Assembly: GCA_963677215.1 (NCBI GenBank)
Contig: OY781919.1
Span: 620,001-684,000 of the forward strand
Reading direction: 5' to 3'
Origin: G963676795 sp963677215
GTDB taxonomy: Bacteria > Desulfobacterota > Desulfuromonadia > Desulfuromonadales > Geopsychrobacteraceae
DNA length: 64,000 bases
Part shown: piece by piece, positions 36,498-44,298 of the stretch
How the letters are laid out: each line of letters opens with the position of its first letter
How positions within the stretch are numbered: the stretch's first letter is position 1
Program-made: the position numbers and the translations under genes
Notes under the pieces: model-generated
What the model was told of the DNA's origin: nothing
The model's database searches: none
The model's input: only the letters and a program-made list of their open reading frames with translations

Positions 36498-37385
36498 ATG
36501 ATGATCAATTTAAAACCCGAAGTCGTCGCTCAGCTTGAGCGCGTTTTAAGCTCTGTCGAAATGCTCCTGCCCAAACCGGTCAAACCGATCGACTGGAGCA
36601 GCTGCCATGCGGCCAACTGGCGCCGCCATTCCTTCTCCGGCTACCTGGAACCGGTCAAACTGACCGTCAAGATCCAGCTTGACGAACTGCTCGGCATCGA
36701 AGAGCAGAAGCAGGTCATGATCGAGAACACCCGTCAGTTCATCAAGGGGCTGCCGGCCAACAACGCCCTGCTCTGGGGATCTCGCGGAACCGGCAAATCC
36801 TCGATCGTCAAGGCGCTGCTCAACGAGTACGCCGGCGAAGGCTTAAGGATCATCCAGGTCGAGAAGGAAGACCTGATCTATATCTCCGAGATCTTCTCGC
36901 TGGTCGAGCATGAGCCCTATCGCTTCATCATGCTCTGTGACGACCTTTCCTTTGAAATGGGCGAGCTATCCTACAAGATGCTCAAGAGCGCCCTCGATGG
37001 TTCAGTCTACTCGCCGCCGGAAAACGTGCTGATCTACGTCACCTCCAACCGCCGTTACCTGCTGCCGGAATACGAGCGGGACGAAATAGGCGGCAAGTAC
37101 GTCAAGGGCGAGCTCCAGCAGAGCGAACTACAGGAAGAGAAGAGTTCCCTTTCCGACCGTTTCGGCCTCTGGGTGGCCTTCCATGTCTTCTCCCAGGACC
37201 GCTACCTGGAGGCCGTCAGACTTTGCGTCGAGCGCCTGAGCATGGAATACGGTAGGGAGATTCCCTTTGATGATGACCTGCAGCAGGCGGCCATCAAATG
37301 GTCACACCAGAAGACCAAGCGCTGCGGCCGAACCGCCATGCAGTTTTCCAAGAACTGGGCCGGCAAGTTCCTGCTTGGTCACTGA
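36498..37385 (+). CDS. DUF815-family AAA ATPase
   Basis: The 295-residue protein carries Walker A WGSRGTGKSS, a Walker B-like IMLCDDLSF and the family blocks YLEPVKLTVKIQLDELLGIE and VYVTSNRRYLLPEY-like strand with RHLLPE variants. DUF815 proteins are AAA+-type ATPases of unknown biochemical role. The start is one of two ATGs at 36498/36501; an upstream GTG at 36489 is possible. No partner gene is adjacent, with a repeat on one side and a diguanylate cyclase on the other. Confidence 0.85.
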   Translation: MMINLKPEVVAQLERVLSSVEMLLPKPVKPIDWSSCHAANWRRHSFSGYLEPVKLTVKIQLDELLGIEEQKQVMIENTRQFIKGLPANNALLWGSRGTGKSSIVKALLNEYAGEGLRIIQVEKEDLIYISEIFSLVEHEPYRFIMLCDDLSFEMGELSYKMLKSALDGSVYSPPENVLIYVTSNRRYLLPEYERDEIGGKYVKGELQQSELQEEKSSLSDRFGLWVAFHVFSQDRYLEAVRLCVERLSMEYGREIPFDDDLQQAAIKWSHQKTKRCGRTAMQFSKNWAGKFLLGH

Positions 37386-37448
37386 GTAAGCTAAAGCTCC
37401 ATAAAACCTGAAAAATTTATTTTTCTCCCTCCTCTCTTTCGTGAGTGA

Positions 37449-37459
37449 GGGGGGGGGGG
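37449..37459. repeat. run of eleven G residues
   Basis: A homopolymer of 11 G occurs 64 bases after the DUF815 stop, inside a C-rich/G-rich stem-like stretch. Such tracts slip during replication, but this one is intergenic and more than 200 bases before the next start. Confidence 0.8.
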
Positions 37460-37662
37460 ACACTCGTTGCGCGGAATCACTTCCAAATGCCATGCACTCC
37501 CCCTTCCCAATCTTGCAAAACCAGCCAAGCATCAACCATTATCCGCAAATTAATAGTTCCTCAGCCAAGCACCAGCTGTCACTTTGATGTAGACTTGTTT
37601 TATCTCATTAGCAAATAACTGCGTCTTCTCTGCCGTGGCGCATCTACACAAAGGGGGTTTTC

Positions 37663-38736
37663 ATGGTTCGCGATACCGACTCAGTCATTGCAGCATATGA
37701 TGTACGTCGGATCGCGATGGAACGTTTTGGCCTGAAGGTTGATTCCCGCGATGACACCCTGTACCGAATCGTCAAACTTGCGGGGCTGTTTGTCAATGCA
37801 ACAGCCACAGCTTTCACAATACCAGTTCGCTCCGGTACGGCAATCCTGGCCGGACATGGCATCGATTTTCTCCAGAGCAGCACAGGAAGCCCCGGCTGCG
37901 CAGCAGTTATGCAAAGCTGTCAACCGACTGTTCTGGCTCACCTGACGGCTGAGTTCAGCAAAAAAAGCCCAGCCTTGGCCAAGCTCGATATCCGCAGCTA
38001 CATCGGCCTTCCCGCTTTCAACGGGGACAGACAACTCATCGGCGTATTGTCGCTGTTTTTCGACCATGAGATCGATGCCCCGGACACGGATACGCTCAGT
38101 ACTCTCAATGAATATGTTCGTCTTGTCGAAGAATACCTGAAGTTACGCTCTCTGAGCATCCGCGATCCACTGACTCAGCTATTCAATCGCCGTTACCTGG
38201 ATGAACAGTCCAGCCTGGAATGGCGTCGGGCCATGCGTCTGCATATTCCTTTGAGCTTTGCTCTGATCGATATCGACTGGTTCAAAAGCTTTAACGATAC
38301 GTTGGGCCATAAGGCCGGGGACAGGATTCTGATCTGCCTGGCCCGCAGCCTGGAAGAATCATTCAAAAGAGCCGGGGATTCCATCTGCCGCTACGGCGGA
38401 GAAGAGTTCGCCCTGATTCTACCGATGACCACTAGGAAACAGGCGATCACTCTGGTCGACGAATTCAGACTCAAGATGTACCAGCAGAATATCGAGAACC
38501 CCGGCAGGAACCGTGAGCCGCTCACCATCTCTGCCGGCGTCGAGACAATCAATACGACTAAGGAATTGGAAAACAATAGTATCGAGGCTTGCTTCTTACA
38601 TGCGGATACCGCGCTGTATAAGTCAAAAGCTGATGGTCGGAACAGAACAACCCACTATGCGGACATCGACGAACACAGCAGACAGAATGGCATATCCGCC
38701 CATCAAAACGGGCATGATCGAAGAAAAATGCGCTGA
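37663..38736 (+). CDS. GAF-GGDEF diguanylate cyclase
   Basis: The 357-residue soluble protein has a GAF-like sensor domain (about residues 30-160) and a C-terminal GGDEF domain with an intact active site GGEEF (245-249) and an inhibitory I-site R236-A-G-D239. It should make c-di-GMP and be product-inhibited. The ATG follows AAAGGGGG. The GAF domain contains several Cys (C79, C86) that could sense redox or bind a cofactor, which is only a guess. Confidence 0.9.
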   Translation: MVRDTDSVIAAYDVRRIAMERFGLKVDSRDDTLYRIVKLAGLFVNATATAFTIPVRSGTAILAGHGIDFLQSSTGSPGCAAVMQSCQPTVLAHLTAEFSKKSPALAKLDIRSYIGLPAFNGDRQLIGVLSLFFDHEIDAPDTDTLSTLNEYVRLVEEYLKLRSLSIRDPLTQLFNRRYLDEQSSLEWRRAMRLHIPLSFALIDIDWFKSFNDTLGHKAGDRILICLARSLEESFKRAGDSICRYGGEEFALILPMTTRKQAITLVDEFRLKMYQQNIENPGRNREPLTISAGVETINTTKELENNSIEACFLHADTALYKSKADGRNRTTHYADIDEHSRQNGISAHQNGHDRRKMR

Positions 38737-38883
38737 TAAACAGACAGTATCAGCCTTTTGGGCAACTAGACCTCATTGAAAATCCAGGCTCCCCTTGTCC
38801 GGCTGGACATATTTCTCTAGAGTAAGACAATGCTGGACTGAATAACGAAAACTGCTGCAGATCGTTTTTCCACCAGGAGGACT

Positions 38884-40776
38884 ATGGAAACCACCCCGAC
38901 CATCTTCATTGCCATAGCTCTGGCCATGAGCATCTTCTGTCAATGGCTTGCCTGGCGTGTGCGCCTACCGGCGATAATCTTCCTGCTTTTAGCCGGCATC
39001 CTGATCGGACCGGTAAGCGGCCTGCTTGACCCCGAACTGCTGCTCGGCGACCTGTTCTTCCCCTATGTCTCACTATCGGTTGCAATCATTCTCTTTGAAG
39101 GAAGTCTGACCCTAAGATTCCGCGAAATCAGTGGCCTGCAGAAGGTTGTCCGCAACATGGTCTCGGTCGGCATGCTGGTCACCTGGCTGATCACCTCAAT
39201 TGCCGCCCGCTATGCCATCGACCTCTCCTGGCAGATCGCCCTGCTCTTTGGCGCCATCACTGTAGTCAGCGGGCCGACGGTCATCGCTCCCTTGCTGCGG
39301 ACCGTGCGCCCGACATCTTCGGTCGCTAACATCCTGCGCTGGGAAGGGATCGTCATCGATCCGATCGGTGCCTCGCTGGCCGTTCTGGTTTATGAATTCA
39401 TCATCTCCGGCGGAACCGGCACCGGTTTCGGCCACAGCGCCCTGACCTTCGCCAAACTGATCCTGGTCGGTGCCGTCATCGGCAGTGTCGGCGGCTTCCT
39501 GTTCGGCCAGGTACTGAAGAAACACTGGTTGCCGGAATTCTTGCACAACGTCGGCACCCTGGCCCTGGTTGTCATCGCCTATATCATCTCCAACCAACTG
39601 CAGCCGGAATCAGGGCTGGTCACGGTGACGGTCATGGGAATCTGGCTGGCCAACACTGAAGATCTCGACATGGAAGAGATCCTTAACTTCAAAGAGAGCA
39701 TAAGCGTGTTGCTGATCTCCCTGCTCTTTATCATGCTTGCAGCCCGACTCGATCTTTCAGCCCTGCTGAACCTGGGGTGGCGAACCATCCTGCTGTTCAT
39801 CGCCATTCAGTTCCTGGCACGGCCGCTCAACATCATGGTCTCTGCGGCCGGCTCGTCGTTGAGCTGGCCGGAACGCAACATGCTGGCCTGGATCGCTCCA
39901 CGCGGTATTGTTGCCGCTGCAATCTCGGCCCTGTTTGCCGTGCAACTGGAAAAAGCCGGACACAGCGACGCGGCTCTGATCGTACCACTGACCTTTTTTG
40001 TCATCATCGCCACGGTCGTCGTCCAGAGTTTCACCGCCCGCCCTATCGCCCGCTGGCTTGGAGTTGCCGAGCCGGACCCGAAAGGCTTCCTGATCATCGG
40101 CGCCAACCAAGTTGCCCGGTCGATTTCCCGTTCGCTGATGGAAAACGGTGTGCGGGTCGTGCTCGCCGACACCTCCTGGGACAACGTCTCCAAGGCCAAG
40201 ATTGTCGGCCTGCCGACCTACTACGGCAATGCCTACTCGGAGCATGCCGACTGGCACCTCGACATGTCAGGGATCGGCCGGCTACTGGCGATGGCCGCCT
40301 ACGAGGATATGAACATCTCGGCGCTGATGCATTACCGGATGGATCTCGGCAGCAACAATCTGTTTGTCCTGCAGACCAAGCAGCAGGAAAAGATTTCCGA
40401 ACGCAGGCAGATGCCGCGTAAAGCCCAGGGGAAGATCCTCTTCGGAGCGAACATAACATTCAGCTCACTCTCCTCGGCCCTGGGACAGGGAGCTCAGCTC
40501 CACTCGACCAAACTGACCGAGCAGTTCGGCTACAGGGATTTTCTGGAAAAGCATGGCAAGGCGGCACTCCCACTGTTTGCCATCGATGAAAAGAAGAAGG
40601 TCTATGTCTTCAGTGACAATGAGCAGACCTTTGAGCCGAAAAACAAGTGGACGCTGATCTATCTGCAAGACTCCCGGGCTGAAGTAAAAAGACGGGAAGA
40701 AGCTGTCGAGCTGCAGCTCAATCAGAAGGAGAGTAATGGTTCAGCTTCAGGCAGGGACGAGAAGTCCGGCACGTAG
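38884..40776 (+). CDS. CPA1-type cation/proton antiporter with TrkA-N domain
   Basis: The 630-residue protein has about twelve membrane segments of the sodium/hydrogen exchanger family (FLLLAGILIGPVSG, ILFEGSLTLRF, GIVIDPIGASLAVLVYE with the likely ion-binding Asp) followed from about residue 400 by an RCK/TrkA-N nucleotide-binding domain (GFLIIGANQVARSISRSLM). The cytosolic domain probably gates exchange in response to NAD(H) or another nucleotide. It stands alone after AGGAGG. NhaP- or CvrA-like; ion preference cannot be read from sequence. Confidence 0.88.
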   Translation: METTPTIFIAIALAMSIFCQWLAWRVRLPAIIFLLLAGILIGPVSGLLDPELLLGDLFFPYVSLSVAIILFEGSLTLRFREISGLQKVVRNMVSVGMLVTWLITSIAARYAIDLSWQIALLFGAITVVSGPTVIAPLLRTVRPTSSVANILRWEGIVIDPIGASLAVLVYEFIISGGTGTGFGHSALTFAKLILVGAVIGSVGGFLFGQVLKKHWLPEFLHNVGTLALVVIAYIISNQLQPESGLVTVTVMGIWLANTEDLDMEEILNFKESISVLLISLLFIMLAARLDLSALLNLGWRTILLFIAIQFLARPLNIMVSAAGSSLSWPERNMLAWIAPRGIVAAAISALFAVQLEKAGHSDAALIVPLTFFVIIATVVVQSFTARPIARWLGVAEPDPKGFLIIGANQVARSISRSLMENGVRVVLADTSWDNVSKAKIVGLPTYYGNAYSEHADWHLDMSGIGRLLAMAAYEDMNISALMHYRMDLGSNNLFVLQTKQQEKISERRQMPRKAQGKILFGANITFSSLSSALGQGAQLHSTKLTEQFGYRDFLEKHGKAALPLFAIDEKKKVYVFSDNEQTFEPKNKWTLIYLQDSRAEVKRREEAVELQLNQKESNGSASGRDEKSGT

Positions 40777-40853
40777 AAGGCTTGCGAAAAGAGACGGATA
40801 GAGCTATACAGTTTTTTTCGTTAATTCAGCATCAATCACACAAGGATCAGACT

Positions 40854-41168
40854 ATGTCGACATTCTCCAATGTATCTGTCGTTAAAAAGGCCAACATCTA
40901 CTTCGACGGCAAAGTGACCAGCCGTGCCGTTATCTTTACTAACGGAACCAAGAAAACCCTCGGTATCATGATGCCGGGCGAATACGAGTTCGGCACCGAA
41001 GCCAAGGAACTGATGGAAATCATGGCCGGTGAAATGGATGTCCAGCTACCAGGGCAGGACTGGATCACCGTCAAATCTGGCGACCAGTTCGAGGTGCCGG
41101 CCAACTCAAAGTTTCAGCTCAAGGTCAAAGAAGTCAGCGATTACTGCTGCAGCTACTTTCCGGAGTGA
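40854..41168 (+). CDS. ppnP: pyrimidine/purine nucleoside phosphorylase
   Basis: The 104-residue cupin matches PpnP (DUF1255), which phosphorolyses a broad set of nucleosides. GTKKTLGIMMPGEYEFGT, MEIMAGEMDVQLPG and FEVPANSKFQLKV are diagnostic. Start ATG at 40854 follows AAGGA. It is followed by a nitroreductase gene 38 bases downstream. Confidence 0.93.
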   Translation: MSTFSNVSVVKKANIYFDGKVTSRAVIFTNGTKKTLGIMMPGEYEFGTEAKELMEIMAGEMDVQLPGQDWITVKSGDQFEVPANSKFQLKVKEVSDYCCSYFPE

Positions 41169-41206
41169 TGCTCAAAACGGGTAGGCTCCAGCCCCAGGAG
41201 GACTTT

Positions 41207-41746
41207 ATGATCAAAGCGATTGCCGAGAGAAAAAGTACCCGAAAATTTGAAGTCAGGGAAATTCCGGACGAGGTTCTCAAGGAACTACTCGAAAGCGCCA
41301 GGCTGGCACCTTCGGGAAGCAATGCCCAACCTTGGCACTTTATCGTCGTGCGTAAGCCGGAGACCAAGACCGAGCTGGTCGAGATCTGCTACGGTCAGAA
41401 CTGGATGCAGGATGCCGCGGCCCTGATCGTCTGCATTGCCGATGCCAGATCGAGGGTCGCCCCTGATGTCGAGGTCCAGGTTGATGAAGAATCACCGGAA
41501 AAGGTGGTCAAACTGATCATCCGTGACACCACAGTGGCCGTCACCCACCTGGTTCTTGAGGCGGTCAACCAGGGCCTGGGCACCTGCTGGGTCGCCCGTT
41601 TTGAACAGAGCCGGATAAGACCGGCGCTGGAGATTCCCGATGACAAGTACGTCATCGGCATCATCGCTGTCGGCTACCCGGCCGAAGACAATCCTCCCAA
41701 AGGGCGCAAGGCGCTGGAGGAGTTTGTCCATTACGACAACTGGTGA
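41207..41746 (+). CDS. nitroreductase-family flavoprotein
   Basis: The 179-residue protein is a compact FMN-dependent nitroreductase: IAERKSTRKFE at the start binds FMN phosphate, SARLAPSGSNAQPWHFIVV and GLGTCWVARF follow. It likely reduces nitro compounds, quinones or similar acceptors; physiological substrate unknown. The ATG at 41207 has a perfect AGGAGG; an earlier in-frame ATG lies at 41165. Possibly co-transcribed with ppnP. Confidence 0.9.
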   Translation: MIKAIAERKSTRKFEVREIPDEVLKELLESARLAPSGSNAQPWHFIVVRKPETKTELVEICYGQNWMQDAAALIVCIADARSRVAPDVEVQVDEESPEKVVKLIIRDTTVAVTHLVLEAVNQGLGTCWVARFEQSRIRPALEIPDDKYVIGIIAVGYPAEDNPPKGRKALEEFVHYDNW

Positions 41747-41751
41747 CGCCT

Positions 41752-42181
41752 GTTTCATGTCATCAAGCCGGGAACCGGCTTTGCGGTGGCGCAAATTCGA
41801 GGCGCACAGCGACTCGTCTGAGCGTGAACAAGGTTGCTGGCTTAGTCCTACGCAGAGAACAACGAGTAAACTCTTAACGCTGCCGTTGCCTTTAGCGTTT
41901 CTTTGCATCCTTTCTTTTCGCAAAAAGAAAGGAAGTCGCCTGTCGGTGCGGGAACCGACGGTTTTGGCTATTTTAGCTTCGTGGGAATCAAAACCACGGG
42001 GTCGCGCCCCCGCACGGCGTCCGCCTGTTGGCTTGGGCTCCAAAAGGAGGCAAAAACGCCCTTCTATATTGGCGAAAGGTTGCCTGCGTTTCTTCGTAGG
42101 CTAGCACCAGCGAAATTATTCGCGCCCCAAGATGAGCGAATTCATCAACGGGCAGAACCGAAGAAACGCCCATGGCGTTTC
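41752..42181 (+). repeat. hairpin-rich dispersed repeat, copy 2 (about 430 bp)
   Basis: Same orientation as copy 1 and alignable along its whole length, starting six bases after the nitroreductase stop. The second-module hairpin is TCCTTTCTTTT pairing perfectly with AAAAGAAAGGA, where copy 1 has a different but also paired sequence. CCGGGAACCGG, the TCGGTGCGGGAACCGACGG module, GGGGTCGCGCCCC and GATGAGCGAATTCATC are all present. Non-coding by the same argument as copy 1. Confidence 0.85.
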
Positions 42182-42216
42182 AGTTCTTGAAGCATTGAAA
42201 CAAACGTTAATAACAT

Positions 42217-42726
42217 CTATAGCCGCGTTGCGCTTCGCTCCATGATCTTCTCTATCAACATCCCGACCGGAATCGCAATCACGACAATAATCAGCGACCG
42301 CAGCAAGGTAAACCCCCAGCCGAGAAACTGAGCTTCGACAGGAAGCATCTGTAGTTTGACGGCATAACAGCTCAATACCGTAACAACGATCGCCCAACGC
42401 GCGCCCTGCTCTTTGATCTGCAGCAACAGCGGAAAGATGATATAGGGAGGCCCCATCAGAAACGTCCCACAGAGGATGGCAATCAGAAAACCCCTGAAAC
42501 CGGAATTCTGCCCCAGCAGGCGGACAATCTGGTCGCGCCGGATCCACACCTGTAACAGACCGATCAGGCAGAATACCGCCAGAATCAGCAGCAGCACCGA
42601 AGCAAAAGTTTTCATGCCACTGGCCAGTGCACGCTCGGCCCGTTCCGGCGTGACGACAAAACACCAGAGATAGATAGCGATAGTCACTAGCAACAACCAA
42701 TAGGTCCGGAAAAACTTTGTCACCAT
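42217..42726 (-). CDS. half-size permease of the YraQ/ArsP-like type (second half)
   Basis: The 169-residue membrane protein has about five membrane segments and the block FRGFLIAILCGTFLMGPPYI, the signature found in each half of COG0701 permeases. It overlaps the preceding gene by seven bases and resembles it in the same motif, so the two probably form a heterodimer equivalent to one full permease. Substrate unknown; some relatives export methylarsenite or other thiol-reactive compounds, but no metal-binding Cys is obvious here. Confidence 0.75.
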   Translation of the reverse strand: MVTKFFRTYWLLLVTIAIYLWCFVVTPERAERALASGMKTFASVLLLILAVFCLIGLLQVWIRRDQIVRLLGQNSGFRGFLIAILCGTFLMGPPYIIFPLLLQIKEQGARWAIVVTVLSCYAVKLQMLPVEAQFLGWGFTLLRSLIIVVIAIPVGMLIEKIMERSATRL

Positions 42727-43205
42727 AACAGCAACCCCAAGACCAGGCCACTGACCATAGCCATGACAAAACTGATGCCGTTACGCAGCAGGGCGAAACG
42801 CCAGCTGAAGACCGTCGCCTCGAACGGCAGGGTAATTACCCCGACGGTAATCCAGCTGAGAATGAAGGCAGCAATCGTCGGCGGCCAGGCCCCGGAAGCA
42901 AGCAGTGTCTCGGCAATCGGGTAAGCGGCCAGGGGCGGGCCGATGGACACCGATCCGGCCAGGGCACTGATCAGCAGGGCCAGCGGTCCGCTTGAGGCGC
43001 TTAAATAGCGAGAGACGAGATCGGGCGGGGCGAACTCCTGAAACAGGCCGATCAGGCCGAAGATCGCCAGCAACAACGGCAGCATCTTGCCCAGGTTGGT
43101 TCTGGCAACTTTGAGCGACACGGCGATTTTCTGCGTATCTCGGGCTCCTAGCAACAGATAGGCAATAGCGACCAGAATGAGGTAGGTCAGTCCAATTTTT
43201 ACCAT
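42720..43205 (-). CDS. half-size permease of the YraQ/ArsP-like type (first half)
   Basis: The 161-residue membrane protein carries LALLISALAGSVSIGPPLAAYPI, matching the GPP motif of its downstream partner, and about five membrane segments. The overlap of seven bases between the two genes points to coupled translation in equal amounts. I see no sensor or regulator gene beside them. Family assignment is good, function open. Confidence 0.75.
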   Translation of the reverse strand: MVKIGLTYLILVAIAYLLLGARDTQKIAVSLKVARTNLGKMLPLLLAIFGLIGLFQEFAPPDLVSRYLSASSGPLALLISALAGSVSIGPPLAAYPIAETLLASGAWPPTIAAFILSWITVGVITLPFEATVFSWRFALLRNGISFVMAMVSGLVLGLLLW

Positions 43206-43594
43206 GCGAAATCCATACTCGCTGTTTAAGGGGAATTGCGTATTCTACCCCGAGCAGCGAACTCCTGTAAATCAAGCGCAGGAGAATTTCCGCATATGCT
43301 GAAAAGCTTTAGAATCAGGCCTTTTTCCGTACCGTCAGCTAGGTATGTAAAGCCCCCATGGCGCCATGGCCGATGACATAGACCTCGATCAGTCCGACAA
43401 GGGAGTGATGCAGGTTCTATATTATCAGCGTGTGAGCGTCTTTCGCCGCCCCCCTTCCGGCGGACACCGTGCGACCTGACAAGCTGACCGCACAGTCAGC
43501 TTCACCACGAATCCGGACTCGCGTACCGGAGCGCAATAGGTTATCCTACTCCGATTAGCAATTGCCAGCAAATCAACCGGAAGTGAATTTTATC
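43206..43594. other. intergenic region between permease pair and RNA methyltransferase
   Basis: No intact gene. It contains a short decayed coding remnant at 43339-43416 and the 14-base palindrome CCATGGCGCCATGG at 43356-43369 within it. The permease promoter should lie near 43210-43300 on the minus strand. No tRNA-like fold was recognised. Confidence 0.4.
43339..43416 (-). pseudogene. possible remnant of a cytochrome b561-like C-terminus
   Basis: Read on the minus strand, 25 codons give NLHHSLVGLIEVYVIGHGAM then GALHT and a stop, preceded in frame by TAG. The spacing HHSLVG...GHGAMGALH recalls the last helix of small di-haem cytochrome b or DUF4405 proteins. No upstream part is found, so if real it is a decayed fragment; chance is possible. 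Confidence 0.25.
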
Positions 43595-44125
43595 ATGAGC
43601 AGACGAGAAGACCGCCGCAACATGCTGTTGCGCTATGAAAAAGAACGCCGTAAAAATATCCTTGCCACGGCGGGCTCGCACCAGTTCGTGCTGATCCTCG
43701 ATCAGCTCAAGAGCGGCTACAACGTGCCGAAGATCTTCCGCAGCGCCGAAGCCTTCGGTGCCGCAGCCGTCCACCTGATCAACATCGGCCCCTTCGATCC
43801 GGCCCCGGCCAAAGGGTCTTTTCGCAAGGTTCCGGCAGTTTTCCACGAAACCTTCGTCAACTGCTACCAGCAACTTGCCGCCGACGGTTACAGCTTCTTC
43901 CAGCTCAACCCGGAGAACGGCACCAACCTCTGCCAGGCTGAGCTCCCGGCCAAAAGCGCCTTCATCCTCGGTCACGAAGAGTTTGGCTGCAGCTATCCGG
44001 AAGAGAACTACCCGGGAATCAAAAACCTGATCATCCCCCAGTTCGGCAGCGTCCAGAGCCTGAATGTGTCAATCGCTTCGTCGATCGTTATGTACGAGTA
44101 CGTCAGACAGTTTGCAGAAAGATAA
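43595..44125 (+). CDS. SpoU-family (TrmH-like) RNA methyltransferase
   Basis: The 176-residue protein has all three SPOUT motifs: NVPKIFRSAEAFG, FILGHEEFG and VQSLNVSIASSIVMYEYV. It methylates 2'-O positions or similar in tRNA or rRNA using S-adenosylmethionine; the exact nucleotide cannot be read from sequence. The ATG at 43595 follows GGAAGTGA; an in-frame ATG at 43562 is less likely. Monocistronic. Confidence 0.9.
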   Translation: MSRREDRRNMLLRYEKERRKNILATAGSHQFVLILDQLKSGYNVPKIFRSAEAFGAAAVHLINIGPFDPAPAKGSFRKVPAVFHETFVNCYQQLAADGYSFFQLNPENGTNLCQAELPAKSAFILGHEEFGCSYPEENYPGIKNLIIPQFGSVQSLNVSIASSIVMYEYVRQFAER

Positions 44126-44298
44126 CTTTGAACCAACAGATAAGAACAATCCTCCCCGGACGCAGTCCGCTGAACAAAACAACAATTTCCCCTTTATGAG
44201 GCTGGACTCATTTGCAACTATCTGCCCGCTTTAAAATCTGTTATTATTAAGGCAATTGATCCTCAGTCGTGTCTGTAATTGTCGCAAGGTTGGGCCTC

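Noticed and set aside
41640..42190. Arg/Pro-rich open frames inside repeat copy 2 and similar ones in copies 1 and 3
   Set aside because: Frames are not conserved between the copies, products are low-complexity, and preserved features are stems rather than codons.
43356..43369. 14-base palindrome CCATGGCGCCATGG as an operator
   Set aside because: It falls inside a probable coding remnant and is not placed at a promoter, so symmetry alone is weak evidence.
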